From NCBI RefSeq assembly GCF_002161675.1, contig NZ_NFIH01000011.1, positions 31,517 to 95,516 on the forward strand: 64,000 nt of DNA. Reading direction: 5' to 3'. Of the stretch, positions 1 through 7,274 are shown piece after piece. The notes beneath the pieces were generated by a model that had not been told where the DNA came from, did not search any database, and saw nothing but the letters and a program-made list of their open reading frames with translations. The translations under genes and the position numbers were made by a program. Positions within the stretch are counted from its first letter, which is position 1; each line of letters begins with the position of its first letter. The DNA is from Pseudoflavonifractor sp. An44 (GTDB taxonomy: Bacteria; Bacillota; Clostridia; Oscillospirales; Oscillospiraceae).

Positions 1-2
1 TG

Positions 3-314
3 CACGTCATGGTGACGCCGGACGAGCTGGCGGCCATCCATGAGCGGATGGCCGAAGCGGGCATTTCCAATGCCGGGGCTTATGTGCGGAAGATGGCTCT
101 GAACGGGTATATCCTGCACGTTGACCTTGCGCCCATAAAAGAATTGATCTCGCTGCAAAGGCGTTGTTCCAACAATCTCAATCAGGTCGCCGTACACGCG
201 CATACCTACGGCGTGTACCCGGAGGAAATCGACGGATTGAAGCGAGACTATGAAAAGCTGTGGGGCGAGGTGTCAAAGGTGCTGCGGGAGCTCTCCGAGC
301 TGGTTCAAAAGTAA
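3..314 (+). CDS. mobC: MobC-like relaxosome protein (5' end cut by window)
   Basis: This is a small mobilisation accessory protein that would help a relaxase nick the oriT of a plasmid or integrative element. The visible part has a ribbon-helix-helix-like start (VTPDELAAIHERM), then a segment with SNNLNQVAVHAHTYG, which is typical of MobC proteins of Firmicutes elements, and a coiled C-terminal end. The reading frame stays open upstream of the first ATG at position 9, so the true start lies outside the window. A relaxase gene usually follows directly. Here the gene ends in a terminator whose stem contains the stop codon, and no relaxase follows. The family call is by recognition of the sequence pattern. 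Confidence 0.8.
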   Translation, partial: HVMVTPDELAAIHERMAEAGISNAGAYVRKMALNGYILHVDLAPIKELISLQRRCSNNLNQVAVHAHTYGVYPEEIDGLKRDYEKLWGEVSKVLRELSELVQK

Positions 315-358
315 AATAGGAGGGATAAAAGTCGCACGACTTTTATCCCTCCTATTTT
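313..358. terminator. Strong bidirectional terminator after mobC
   Basis: This is a perfect 22-bp inverted repeat (arms 313-334 and 337-358) with a 2-nt loop and a T-run on the plus side and an A-run at its foot. It separates the plus-strand mobC from the minus-strand gene that ends at 359, so it can serve both. Confidence 0.9.
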
Positions 359-1231
359 TTATAGGTATTTTGTTTTCATCAAATCAATTATATCTTCACT
401 ACTGTATCCTTTGAGTGAAAGCTCTCGTATTTCGAGTAAATACTTTTCAAAAGTTAATTTCCCTTCAACCAATATTCTTTTTGTTGCGGCAAAAACATCA
501 AAAAACTCCGTATATGACATGGTAAGGGTAGTTACTTTATCGAACATCTTCTCAATCTCGCTGGAGATATTAGGGTTTGTTAGTCGCTTGTTATAGCAGT
601 ACGCATAGAAACCGTAGTAAATTTCACAGCAAGAAATAATATCGGTTTGACAAACGCCTTTGATTAACTCGATTACATTGATAGCTTCTTCATATTCGCC
701 GGTAATAACTTGGCGAAAGGCCAAATATCGAATGACTTCGCTTTTATCCAATATAGATAGCTGATTGTATTTTGTCGTCGTGTGAGAAATAGCTTTTAGA
801 CGTTTGTAGATTCTATCATGGTCTTTGATGTCTAATTTGCAGGCAGCTTGGCTTAATATTGCTTCTTGCTTTGCAGCTAATCTTATAACAGAAACATAAA
901 ACACAATTACAATATATGCTAAATATAAAATGACAAATAAAGTAATATTGGCCTTTTCCCAATCAATCGAGTAAATCGTTAACACGCCTAATACAAAACT
1001 GAGTGTAGTTTCAGAAAAGCTTTTTGTGCTGACGTAAATACCTATTGAAATTAAAAGAATAAGTAATCCTAACAAGTATGTCGTAGAAAATCCTTCTGAC
1101 AGGTAGCTTCGTATGCCTAAATCTACCAAATAAATTAACACCAAAAAAAGGACAGGCATTTTCTTAAATAGCACTTGAACCAAATTTTTTAGTGCCCGAC
1201 ACGCTTCAAATAAACTTTTGCTTTTTTTCAA
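359..1231 (-). CDS. AT-rich membrane protein of unknown function
   Basis: I do not recognise this 290-residue protein. It has about four hydrophobic segments in residues 25-125 (for example PVLFLVLIYLVDLG and LFVILYLAYIVIVFYVSV), followed by a soluble helical half of about 165 residues with no motif that I can name. The start is TTG at 1229-1231. It overlaps the stop of the upstream gene (TTGA) and has a G-rich ribosome binding site just ahead, so the two genes are translationally coupled. Base composition is clearly AT-rich compared with the GC-rich flanks, which suggests recent acquisition as element cargo. A next ATG start exists at residue 25. Confidence 0.7.
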   Translation of the reverse strand: MKKSKSLFEACRALKNLVQVLFKKMPVLFLVLIYLVDLGIRSYLSEGFSTTYLLGLLILLISIGIYVSTKSFSETTLSFVLGVLTIYSIDWEKANITLFVILYLAYIVIVFYVSVIRLAAKQEAILSQAACKLDIKDHDRIYKRLKAISHTTTKYNQLSILDKSEVIRYLAFRQVITGEYEEAINVIELIKGVCQTDIISCCEIYYGFYAYCYNKRLTNPNISSEIEKMFDKVTTLTMSYTEFFDVFAATKRILVEGKLTFEKYLLEIRELSLKGYSSEDIIDLMKTKYL

Positions 1232-1431
1232 GCCTTACCCCCCTTTTTCGGGAAATTGTCCATAAATATCTTAAAGACTTCTGGGCCTGATATTCCATAT
1301 TTGTTTCCAATATTCCATAACTCTGTTTGAAGCTTTTCAAAGGAAATGTCAAATGGTATATCGCCTAATTTATTCATCATAATTTTGCAGTCCATTAAAA
1401 TCAACTGCTTTTGTGATTCCCTCACATCCAT
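1228..1431 (-). CDS. Small AT-rich protein of unknown function
   Basis: This is a 67-residue soluble protein (starting MDVRESQKQL) with no recognised domain. It is the first gene of a two-gene unit with the membrane protein that follows, overlapping it by 4 nt. The ATG at 1431 was chosen because the longer frame would begin inside the -10 element at 1453-1458. It shares the AT-rich composition of its partner. A small soluble plus a membrane protein in a mobile element could be a defence or toxin/immunity pair, but nothing in the sequence proves that. Confidence 0.55.
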   Translation of the reverse strand: MDVRESQKQLILMDCKIMMNKLGDIPFDISFEKLQTELWNIGNKYGISGPEVFKIFMDNFPKKGGKA

Positions 1432-1452
1432 CACCCCTCTCTTCGCACACTG

Positions 1453-1481
1453 ATTATACAATATTCTTTCTTATGAAACAA
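1453..1481 (-). promoter_or_regulatory. Sigma-A-type promoter of the AT-rich gene pair
   Basis: On the minus strand, TTGTTT (1476-1481) and TATAAT (1453-1458) are separated by 17 bp. The predicted start of transcription falls about 15 nt ahead of the ATG at 1431. Confidence 0.6.
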
Positions 1482-1484
1482 TGG

Positions 1485-1507
1485 CTTCGGGCCATGTTGA
1501 CCCGAAG
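1485..1507. repeat. Hairpin repeat, copy 1
   Basis: The sequence cttcgggccatgttgacccg, continuing to 1507, folds into an imperfect hairpin. It is almost identical to the segment at 1897-1918, so the two copies flank the CD1845-family gene. Their role is unknown. They may be small terminators or processing sites of the element. Confidence 0.6.
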
Positions 1508-1597
1508 CTCCGGGACAGGATTCACTAATCTTTCGCAACATTTATGTCCCCGGGCAGGCATGATAAAATAGAGATAGAAAGAATAAAGGAGGTTTTG

Positions 1598-1891
1598 ATG
1601 ATGAAGATACTGCTGAAAATATTAGTCGCGCCCTTCGCTCTGGCGCTGTCCCTTCTGGCGGCTCTGCTGGTGTTTCTGTTTGATATTTGCGCCTTCCTGC
1701 TGACGATTGCCTCCGTGATCCTGGCGGTGCTGGGTATCGCCCTCTTTTTCACGCCGACCCCCATTGGCGGGATTGTATTTCTGTTCCTCGCCTTCCTTCT
1801 TTCGCCGTATGGGCTGCAAGCGGCGGCTGGTTCTCTGCTTTGGGCGCTGGACGGAGGCAAATCCGCTCTGTACCGGTTTCTGGCAAGTTAA
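1598..1891 (+). CDS. CD1845 family membrane protein of integrative elements
   Basis: This is a 97-residue, very hydrophobic protein that I place in the CD1845 family, small membrane proteins found in conjugative transposons of Clostridia. The start MMKILLKILVAPFALALS and the ending with a short PYGLQAAAGSLLWAL segment fit that family. Three to four membrane segments are visible. The start at 1598 (or the adjacent ATG at 1601) follows an AAAGGAGG ribosome binding site. Upstream in-frame codons lack such a site. Its biochemical role is not known. It supports the view that positions 1 to about 1950 belong to an integrative element. Confidence 0.8.
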   Translation: MMKILLKILVAPFALALSLLAALLVFLFDICAFLLTIASVILAVLGIALFFTPTPIGGIVFLFLAFLLSPYGLQAAAGSLLWALDGGKSALYRFLAS

Positions 1892-1896
1892 ACAGA

Positions 1897-1918
1897 CTCG
1901 GGCCATGTTGGCCCGAAG
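1897..1918. repeat. Hairpin repeat, copy 2
   Basis: This segment repeats 1485-1507 with few changes and forms a perfect 7-bp hairpin (tcgggcc at 1898-1904 and ggcccga at 1910-1916). It lies just after the stop codon of the CD1845-family gene. Confidence 0.6.
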
Positions 1919-1921
1919 TGG

Positions 1922-1949
1922 GGGCGGTCTGGACGGGCCGCCCTTTTTT
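1922..1949 (+). terminator. Terminator after CD1845-family gene
   Basis: A GC-rich hairpin (gggcgg at 1922-1927 with ccgccc at 1938-1943) is followed by six T residues. Confidence 0.75.
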
Positions 1950-1967
1950 CATAGAAGGGAGGGATGA

Positions 1968-2315
1968 TTTCTGGCTACCACAACTTTGTTGCAGCGCCAT
2001 GCGGGCGAAGGCGAAACGATAGCCACCTATACCTTCTACAAAATTACGGTGGCCGCGGTCCAAAGAGTTCGGCATTGGGACACCTCTCCCCTGTCGGTGG
2101 TCATCCGCAACATCCGATATGCGGAGGTGGCGGCTTCGGTATTGACGTTGCAGCGGTCCATGTTGGTCTCCTTCGGCACATCGGAACACACACCTTCCCA
2201 GTGGATGAATGCGCTGACCGGTGCTGCCGTATGTGCCTTCATTCTATCTCTAGGCATTTATCTAATCTGGAAATCGAGAAAGGAAGTTAAACCATGGCAA
2301 AATCCAAACTTGTAA
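1968..2315 (+). pseudogene. Chimeric or truncated membrane-protein remnant
   Basis: The frame opens after a stop at 1965-1967 and has no good start codon. A TTG at 1986 is possible. Its first part (LLQRHAGEGETIATYTF) looks like the beginning of an element gene. Its second part, with one clear membrane segment (LTGAAVCAFILSLGIYLIW), looks like the C-terminal end of a chromosomal membrane protein. It overlaps the next gene by 22 nt, as a natural upstream partner would. I read this as the junction between the decayed integrative element and the chromosome, with the 5' part of the membrane protein gene lost. It could instead be a short intact gene. Confidence 0.45.
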
Positions 2316-2497
2316 ACGCAAATGAGAAGCTCGCAGAAAAAGTCACCGCCACCTTTGGCGCCATTCAAGACCGCGTGGTAAGTGGCTACACCAAAATGGA
2401 GGACGCCTTTGTGGACCGCTATCTCACCCGGGACGGGGAGAGCGTGGAGGAGGCAAAAGCACGGCTGAAACGAGAGCTGGAGGAGTCGAAGCAGTAA
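2294..2497 (+). CDS. Small conserved helical protein
   Basis: This is a 67-residue charged protein (starting MAKSKLVNANEKLAEKV). A fully helical, amphipathic pattern with a C-terminal Lys/Glu-rich end is visible, somewhat like the short phasin-like proteins common in Clostridia. The ATG at 2294 has GGAAG upstream and overlaps the end of the preceding membrane-protein frame. The function is unknown. The similarity to related clostridial hypothetical proteins is from memory. Confidence 0.75.
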   Translation: MAKSKLVNANEKLAEKVTATFGAIQDRVVSGYTKMEDAFVDRYLTRDGESVEEAKARLKRELEESKQ

Positions 2498-2600
2498 GTT
2501 GCCTCCCTTCACCTCTCCATTCCGCCTGCAAATTTAGGATGAAACCGGGGCCCTGATGTGGTACAATACCCGTATCATGCAACAGAAGGGAAATATTATA

Positions 2601-3056
2601 ATGACAAAGATCTTGTTTGTATGTCACGGCAACATCTGTCGAAGCCCCATGGCGGAATTCGTTATGAAACACCTGGTCCAAGAGGCCGGGGTGGCGGACC
2701 AGTTCTCCATTGCCTCCGCTGCCACCAGCACCGAAGAGATCGGCAACCCCGTCTATCCCCCTGCCGCCCGCACCCTGGCCGCCCACGGTGTCCCCTGCTC
2801 CGGCCACGCCGCCCGCCAATTGCGCAAAGCGGACTATGAGGTCTATGATCTGCTCATTGGTATGGACGACGCCAACATCCGCAACATGCAGCGCATGTGC
2901 GGCGGCGACCCCCAGGGGAAAATTCACCAGCTTCTGGACTACACAGACCGTCCAGGAGAGGTGGCAGACCCCTGGTACACCGGCAACTTCGAGGCCACTT
3001 GGCGGGATGTATGGGAGGGCTGCAACGGCCTTCTGGCACAGCTGCGCCAGCACTAA
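2601..3056 (+). CDS. Low-molecular-weight protein tyrosine phosphatase
   Basis: This 151-residue cytoplasmic enzyme hydrolyses phosphotyrosine through a cysteinyl intermediate. The P-loop CHGNICRSP holds nucleophile Cys8 and Arg14. The general acid Asp123 lies in the DPW motif near the end, as in the family. The length is normal. The ATG at 2601 was chosen because the P-loop must start about seven residues in and an AGAAGGG site precedes it. The gene stands alone and converges on hpf through a shared terminator. A plausible extended -10 element (TGGTACAAT, 2559-2567) lies upstream. In Firmicutes such enzymes often act on bacterial tyrosine kinases or arginine phosphate. The substrate here is not visible. 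Confidence 0.92.
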   Translation: MTKILFVCHGNICRSPMAEFVMKHLVQEAGVADQFSIASAATSTEEIGNPVYPPAARTLAAHGVPCSGHAARQLRKADYEVYDLLIGMDDANIRNMQRMCGGDPQGKIHQLLDYTDRPGEVADPWYTGNFEATWRDVWEGCNGLLAQLRQH

Positions 3057-3075
3057 TATCACCTAGGCAACGTAA

Positions 3076-3107
3076 AACCGGCTGCGGAGAGTTCTCCGCA
3101 GCCGGTT
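3076..3107. terminator. Convergent terminator between phosphatase gene and hpf
   Basis: A perfect 15-bp inverted repeat (3076-3090 with 3093-3107) has an A-rich left flank and a T-rich right flank. It can act in both directions. Confidence 0.85.
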
Positions 3108-3130
3108 AATTTCATCTTATGGGAGTTGGT

Positions 3131-3676
3131 TTAGCCCTCGTCCTCAATGAGGCCGTATCCGCCGTCGTTGCGCTGATACACCACGGAGAAGGCACCCGTG
3201 TCGTCATTCTTGAAGGCGAAGAAGGTGTGGCCCAGCAGATCCATCTGCAAGATGGCCTCGTCCACCGTCATGGGCTTGATGGGGAACTTCTTGGTGCGAA
3301 CCACCTCGAACTTGCTCTCCTCCACCACGTCGGGGACAAAGGTGGACTGCTCCTCCTGGGGAATCACACGGGTGAAGGCGTCCTGACGCAGACGCTTCTC
3401 CAGACGGGTCTTATGCTTGCGCAGCTGACGCTCCATGGACGTGACGGCGGCATCCACCGATGCGAACATATCGGAGGTGCTCTCCGCCACACGCAGAATC
3501 GTGGCCCCGGAGCGGATGGTCAGCTCTACCTTGTTCCGGTCCTTCTCCACCGAGAAGACCAGATTGGCCTCGCTGTCCGTCTTGAAGTAACGCTCCAGCT
3601 TTCCCACCTTTTTCTCTGCATAGTTGTGCAGAGCCTTGGGCAAATGGACCTTCTTTTCCGTAAAGGTAAACTTCAT
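3131..3676 (-). CDS. hpf: Ribosome hibernation promoting factor, long form
   Basis: This protein binds the 30S decoding region and dimerises ribosomes into inactive 100S particles in stationary phase or stress. The N-terminal S30AE domain (about residues 1-100) is followed by a linker and the C-terminal dimerisation domain (about 120-181, with FPIKPMTVDEAILQMDLLGH and the end YGLIEDEG). The length of 181 residues fits the long form of Firmicutes. The ATG at 3676 is preceded by AAAGGAG. The longer in-frame start at 3718 has no such site. An extended -10 element is found about 70 nt upstream. Confidence 0.95.
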   Translation of the reverse strand: MKFTFTEKKVHLPKALHNYAEKKVGKLERYFKTDSEANLVFSVEKDRNKVELTIRSGATILRVAESTSDMFASVDAAVTSMERQLRKHKTRLEKRLRQDAFTRVIPQEEQSTFVPDVVEESKFEVVRTKKFPIKPMTVDEAILQMDLLGHTFFAFKNDDTGAFSVVYQRNDGGYGLIEDEG

Positions 3677-3742
3677 GTGCTTCAGCTCCTTTCGCCCCCC
3701 ACCAGGAGGGCGTATCATTGGGAGGTTCTCTCCTTGTTAAAG

Positions 3743-3751
3743 AGTATAACA
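3743..3751 (-). promoter_or_regulatory. Extended -10 element of hpf promoter
   Basis: On the minus strand the sequence TGTTATACT matches an extended -10 box. The -35 region is poor, as is common for extended -10 promoters. It lies about 65-75 nt ahead of the hpf start. Confidence 0.5.
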
Positions 3752-3806
3752 CATTTCCTTTGCGGACGCTATACCTTTATGAAAATTTCACAATTTCTTT
3801 TTCTCG

Positions 3807-4652
3807 TTACAGTGTGCCACAGGCATGGCGGGTGACGTGACAGCCCAGGTTCACCACACAGGGCAGTCCGGCAATGTGGGTGCCAAAGGGCTCGATGGCC
3901 ACGGTGAGGGCGGTGGTGGTACCGCCCATGCCCTGGGGCCCAATGCCCAGACGGTTGATGCGCTCCAGCAGACGCTGCTCCATCTCCCGATAGAAGGGGT
4001 CGGCGTTCCACTCCCCCGCCGGGCGCAGCAGCGCCCGCTTGGCCAGAATGGCGGCCTTCTCTGAGGTGCCGCCCAGGCCCACGCCCACCACCACAGGAGG
4101 ACAGGGGTTGGACCCAGCCTGAGACACGGCCTCCACGATGAAGTCCTCCACCTGCTCCTGGGTTACAGAGGGATTGAACATCTTCATCTTGGTCATGTTC
4201 TCGCTGCCAAAACCCTTGGGCGCCACGGTGATCTCCACCTGGTCTCCAGGCACCATCTGCAAATGAAGGATGGCGGGGGTGTTGTTCTGAGTGTTTACCC
4301 GGCGCAGGGGGTCCTCCACCACAGACAGGCGGAGGTGGCCCTGGACGTAGCCCTCCGCCACGCCCTGGTTCACCGCCTCCTCCAGGCTACCGCCTGTGAG
4401 GTGGCAGTCCTGGCCCCAGTTGACAAAGACCACGGCCATACCGGTGTCCTGGCAAATGGGCAGCCCCTTCTCTTCGGCAAACTCGTAGTTCTCCCGCAGG
4501 TCGCCCAGAATAGCCTGTCCCACGGGAGAGGCCTCCGCCTTGCACGCCTCACAGATAGCATTGCGCAAATCCTGGGGCAAAATGGTATTGGCCTGAATGC
4601 ACAGCTCCCGCACCAACTGGGAGACCTGCCGGCTTGTAATTTCTTTCATCAT
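3807..4652 (-). CDS. Class I (Fe-S) fumarate hydratase alpha subunit
   Basis: This 281-residue protein is the N-terminal half-enzyme of the oxygen-sensitive class I fumarases and tartrate dehydratases, which hydrate or dehydrate dicarboxylic acids with a [4Fe-4S] cluster. The expected cysteines are visible in PICQDTG (about residue 67), NPCPPVVVGVG and NLGCHVTRH. The start ATG overlaps the stop of the upstream amidohydrolase (ATGA). The beta subunit that normally follows is not present in this window. Tartrate dehydratase alpha is the main alternative, and alpha subunits cannot be told apart reliably by eye. Confidence 0.85.
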   Translation of the reverse strand: MMKEITSRQVSQLVRELCIQANTILPQDLRNAICEACKAEASPVGQAILGDLRENYEFAEEKGLPICQDTGMAVVFVNWGQDCHLTGGSLEEAVNQGVAEGYVQGHLRLSVVEDPLRRVNTQNNTPAILHLQMVPGDQVEITVAPKGFGSENMTKMKMFNPSVTQEQVEDFIVEAVSQAGSNPCPPVVVGVGLGGTSEKAAILAKRALLRPAGEWNADPFYREMEQRLLERINRLGIGPQGMGGTTTALTVAIEPFGTHIAGLPCVVNLGCHVTRHACGTL

Positions 4653-5785
4653 CTCTCCACCTCTCGTCCGTCAATGAATACATGGGTCACCTGGCTGCGC
4701 CAGTCCAGGGGAGGACCGTCCAGCACCACCAAGTCCGCATCCTTGCCCTGGGTGATGGACCCCATGCGGTGGTCCACCCCGGCAATACAGGCGGCGTTGA
4801 TGGTGATGGCCGCCAAGGCGTCCTCCTCTTCCATCCCGTGTCGGGCTGCCATGGCCGCACACAGCAACAGCTGGGGCGCTGTGGTCTCCGGGTGGTCGGT
4901 GCAGATGGCCACCCGCACACCTGCCTTGGTCAGAAGCGCCGCATTTTCCAAGGTCATCTGGCGAAGCTCCCCCTTGGAGCGATCGGTGAGGATGGGGCCG
5001 GTAATCACCGGCACCTCCTCCCGGGCCAGGTAGTCGGCGATCAAATACCCCTCGGTGCCGTGGACGATGGCATAGTCCAGCCCGAACTCCTTGGCAATGC
5101 GCACCGCCGTGGCGATGTCGTCGGCCCGGTGCACGTGGAAGTGAGCGGGCACCTCCCCCGCCACCACCGGGCGCAGGGCGTCCAGACAGGGGTCGAAACT
5201 AGGCATCTCCTCCTGTGGGTCGGCCTGCGCCGTGGCCCACTTCAACTGATACTCGGATGCCCGAGCCAGCAGCTCTCGGATGACCGCCGCCGTGCCCATA
5301 CGGGTGGCTGGCCATCCGTCCCGCCCCTTGGGGTTTTCCCCCAGGGAGAACTTCATGGCCGCCGGAGCCTGTACCACCATCTCGTCCACAATGCGGCCCG
5401 CCGTCTTCATCAGCACCGCCTGGCCTGCAACGGGGTTGGTGGAGCCGGGGTGTACCATCACGCAGGTCACCCCCGCCTCCCGGGCCTCCTTCACATAGGG
5501 GTCCATGGGGTTGACCCCGTCCAGCACCCGGATGTTGGGGGTACACACCTGGGAGGTCTCATTGAGGTCCTCCCCGTCGCACCCACATAGCCCCAGGTGG
5601 CAGTGGATGTCCATCAGTCCCGGCAAAACATGCCCTCCTCGGGCATCCACAGCGTTCTCCAGCTCGGCCCCGTCGGGCAGCTGGTCCATACGCCCCACCT
5701 GCTGGATTTTTCCGTTCTCCACCCGGATATAGCCGTTGTCTATGGTCTTGCCCTCCATGGTGTGGATGACTCCGTTGAGAATCAT
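4649..5785 (-). CDS. Amidohydrolase family metal-dependent hydrolase
   Basis: This is a 378-residue cytoplasmic hydrolase of the amidohydrolase superfamily (imidazolonepropionase-like branch). The metal site is outlined by MDIHCHLG near residue 65, HFHVH in the middle, AIVHGTEG and the late CTDHPE. The C-terminal beta-sandwich returns with KDADLVVLDG. The substrate is unknown. The start is set at ATG 5785. A TTG one codon upstream lies at a better distance from the GGAGGG site and could be the true start. The longer frame to 5935 has no good site. The gene is coupled by ATGA overlap to the fumarase alpha gene, which hints at a dicarboxylate- or imide-related catabolic pair. Confidence 0.85.
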   Translation of the reverse strand: MILNGVIHTMEGKTIDNGYIRVENGKIQQVGRMDQLPDGAELENAVDARGGHVLPGLMDIHCHLGLCGCDGEDLNETSQVCTPNIRVLDGVNPMDPYVKEAREAGVTCVMVHPGSTNPVAGQAVLMKTAGRIVDEMVVQAPAAMKFSLGENPKGRDGWPATRMGTAAVIRELLARASEYQLKWATAQADPQEEMPSFDPCLDALRPVVAGEVPAHFHVHRADDIATAVRIAKEFGLDYAIVHGTEGYLIADYLAREEVPVITGPILTDRSKGELRQMTLENAALLTKAGVRVAICTDHPETTAPQLLLCAAMAARHGMEEEDALAAITINAACIAGVDHRMGSITQGKDADLVVLDGPPLDWRSQVTHVFIDGREVER

Positions 5786-5944
5786 CAAGGCGCATCCCTC
5801 CTCTCGACCGAATTTTTCCTCTGGGTTTGCTATACTCTCTTGTGCGGTATCACCGCAGCATGGGAACCCCCATGCAGTCATTCCATTCTCCCGCGCAACA
5901 AAACCTCTGGGCTTCCCCTCTCCGGGGGAAGCCACTTTTTATGC

Positions 5945-5975
5945 AAAAAAACAGGGCGGGCTTTGGCGCCCGCCC
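5945..5975 (-). terminator. Terminator of the yabP-yabQ-divIC-S1 unit
   Basis: An 8-bp perfect GC stem (5954-5961 with 5968-5975) is followed, on the minus strand, by TG and seven T residues (5945-5951). Confidence 0.85.
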
Positions 5976-5991
5976 CTATGAGAGCATGGAA

Positions 5992-6465
5992 TCAGCGGCG
6001 GCCTCGACGGCTGCTGCGCTTTTCATTCATATGCAGCTCAGACAGCTTGCTGTCCGAACTGGCCATAAACTGTTTGAGCTGATCCTCAAAGCTCACGGGC
6101 CCCTTGGGCTGAGGCGGTGCTGCCTGGAAGCTGCTCACGCCAGGTCGGCGGCTGGGACGGCGCTCCCCACCGTTCTCACTCCGATGCCCCGCAGGCCGGG
6201 CGTTGGGACGGCGCTCCGGACGGGCCGGAGGAGGAAGCACTTGCTTCATCGACAGGTTGATACGATTGTTTTCGTCAATGCCGATGACCTTCACCGTTAC
6301 CGCCTGGCCCTCATTGAGATGCTCGTGAATGTCGTTGACATAGGTGTAAGCAATCTCAGAAATGTGGACGAGGCCGGAACGATTCTCCGGCAGCGAAACA
6401 AATGCGCCAAACTTGGTGATCCCAGTCACCTTTCCTTCCAGAATGGATCCAACTTCAAACCCCAT
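5992..6465 (-). CDS. yabR: S1 domain RNA-binding protein (YabR-like)
   Basis: This 157-residue protein has one S1 RNA-binding domain (residues 1-75, with GKVTGITKFGAFVSL and GLVHISEIA), followed by a basic, proline- and arginine-rich disordered tail ending in RRGRR. It sits directly downstream of divIC, as yabR does in Bacillus subtilis, and this gene order supports the name. The ATG at 6465 is chosen because the S1 domain begins right there. It probably binds RNA or ribosomes. The exact role is unknown. Confidence 0.88.
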   Translation of the reverse strand: MGFEVGSILEGKVTGITKFGAFVSLPENRSGLVHISEIAYTYVNDIHEHLNEGQAVTVKVIGIDENNRINLSMKQVLPPPARPERRPNARPAGHRSENGGERRPSRRPGVSSFQAAPPQPKGPVSFEDQLKQFMASSDSKLSELHMNEKRSSRRGRR

Positions 6466-6520
6466 AAACTTTTCTTTTCCCTCTCCCTGTGATTTCAGGA
6501 CGCGGGTTTGCGCCCCGTTT

Positions 6521-6799
6521 TTATTTGGACGTATCCACAAAGCAGATCTCGCCCGGCTCCATCAGCCCCAACATGGCTCTGGCAATGTCCGCCAAGTAAT
6601 TGGGGTCACTGCTGTGCTGAATGTCGTCGGTGAGCGCGGCGTTTTCCTCTTTCTGCTGCTGTACCTGCTGGGCCAGCTCGTCTCTTTTGTCCTGAGCTGC
6701 CATCAGCTGGCTTCTCATGGACAGCAGTCCGATGGCGCCAGCGACCAGGAGCACCAGCACCAACAGTTTTGTACCAATGCCTGCTCGTTTGACTTTCAC
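6521..6799 (-). CDS. divIC: Septum formation initiator family protein DivIC
   Basis: This 92-residue bitopic division protein has a short cytoplasmic N-terminus, one membrane segment (LLVLVLLVAGAIGLL) and an extracytoplasmic coiled coil (about residues 35-65) of the kind that pairs with FtsL. The GTG at 6799 was chosen because a clear AAGGAGG site lies 9 nt ahead. The longer ATG frame to 6844 would run back into yabQ. The position between yabQ and the S1 gene matches the order in Bacillus. The yabQ frame overlaps this gene by about 194 nt, which is unusual. Confidence 0.88.
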   Translation of the reverse strand: MKVKRAGIGTKLLVLVLLVAGAIGLLSMRSQLMAAQDKRDELAQQVQQQKEENAALTDDIQHSSDPNYLADIARAMLGLMEPGEICFVDTSK

Positions 6800-7271
6800 T
6801 ATGGTCGGCCTCCTTTTCTGCCTGTGCATCAACGTCATATACAATGTTTATTTTATACCATTTCAACCATTTTTGAAAGTCCTTTTTTTGATTTTTCAAA
6901 ACTTTTTTTGTTTTCCCAGCCGCACACACGGCAGGTGTCAAAAAAAATCGAACAATCCCGTGAATCCACCGAAAACTTCGAACAAAAATGGGGAGCAAAA
7001 TGCGGCTGGCCGTGGTCAGGTACACCACGCCGCCCAGCAAAAATGCCCCGCCATGGTAGATGCGCACCACCCCGTTGCCCAAAACCAGGGCGTGGACAAA
7101 CACCGCCACCGCCGTCCCAATCCAGAATGTGACATCCAACAGAAACCACAGCCAGCGCCACGGACAGCTCCGGCGTATCCCCCGCATGGCGTCATATAAC
7201 ACACCCAGGCCCAGGCCCAACAAGAAACCTTGTCCGAGCACCTGGGCCTGGGTCATGACATTGATCCCCAT
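6606..7271 (-). CDS. yabQ: Spore cortex biosynthesis protein YabQ (long, overlapping divIC)
   Basis: YabQ is a mother-cell membrane protein needed for spore cortex formation. The N-terminal 110 residues show four membrane segments (for example GFLLGLGLGVLYDAMRG and AVAVFVHALVLGNGVV), followed by a basic region ending near FQKWLKWYKI. From there the frame does not stop. It runs about 65 residues further through the start of divIC in another frame and becomes Arg-rich, low-complexity sequence, which looks like read-through of another gene's coding sequence. In the frame reached by a -1 shift at nearby A-runs, a stop occurs at 6853. So either the C-terminus is unusually extended or the natural end has been shifted. 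Confidence 0.8.
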   Translation of the reverse strand: MGINVMTQAQVLGQGFLLGLGLGVLYDAMRGIRRSCPWRWLWFLLDVTFWIGTAVAVFVHALVLGNGVVRIYHGGAFLLGGVVYLTTASRILLPIFVRSFRWIHGIVRFFLTPAVCAAGKTKKVLKNQKKDFQKWLKWYKINIVYDVDAQAEKEADHSESQTSRHWYKTVGAGAPGRWRHRTAVHEKPADGSSGQKRRAGPAGTAAERGKRRAHRRHSAQQ

Positions 7272-7274
7272 ACC

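Noticed and set aside
3807..4652. Calling the fumarase alpha gene a tartrate dehydratase
   Set aside because: The subunits are too alike to separate by eye and there are no tartrate transport or regulatory genes nearby.
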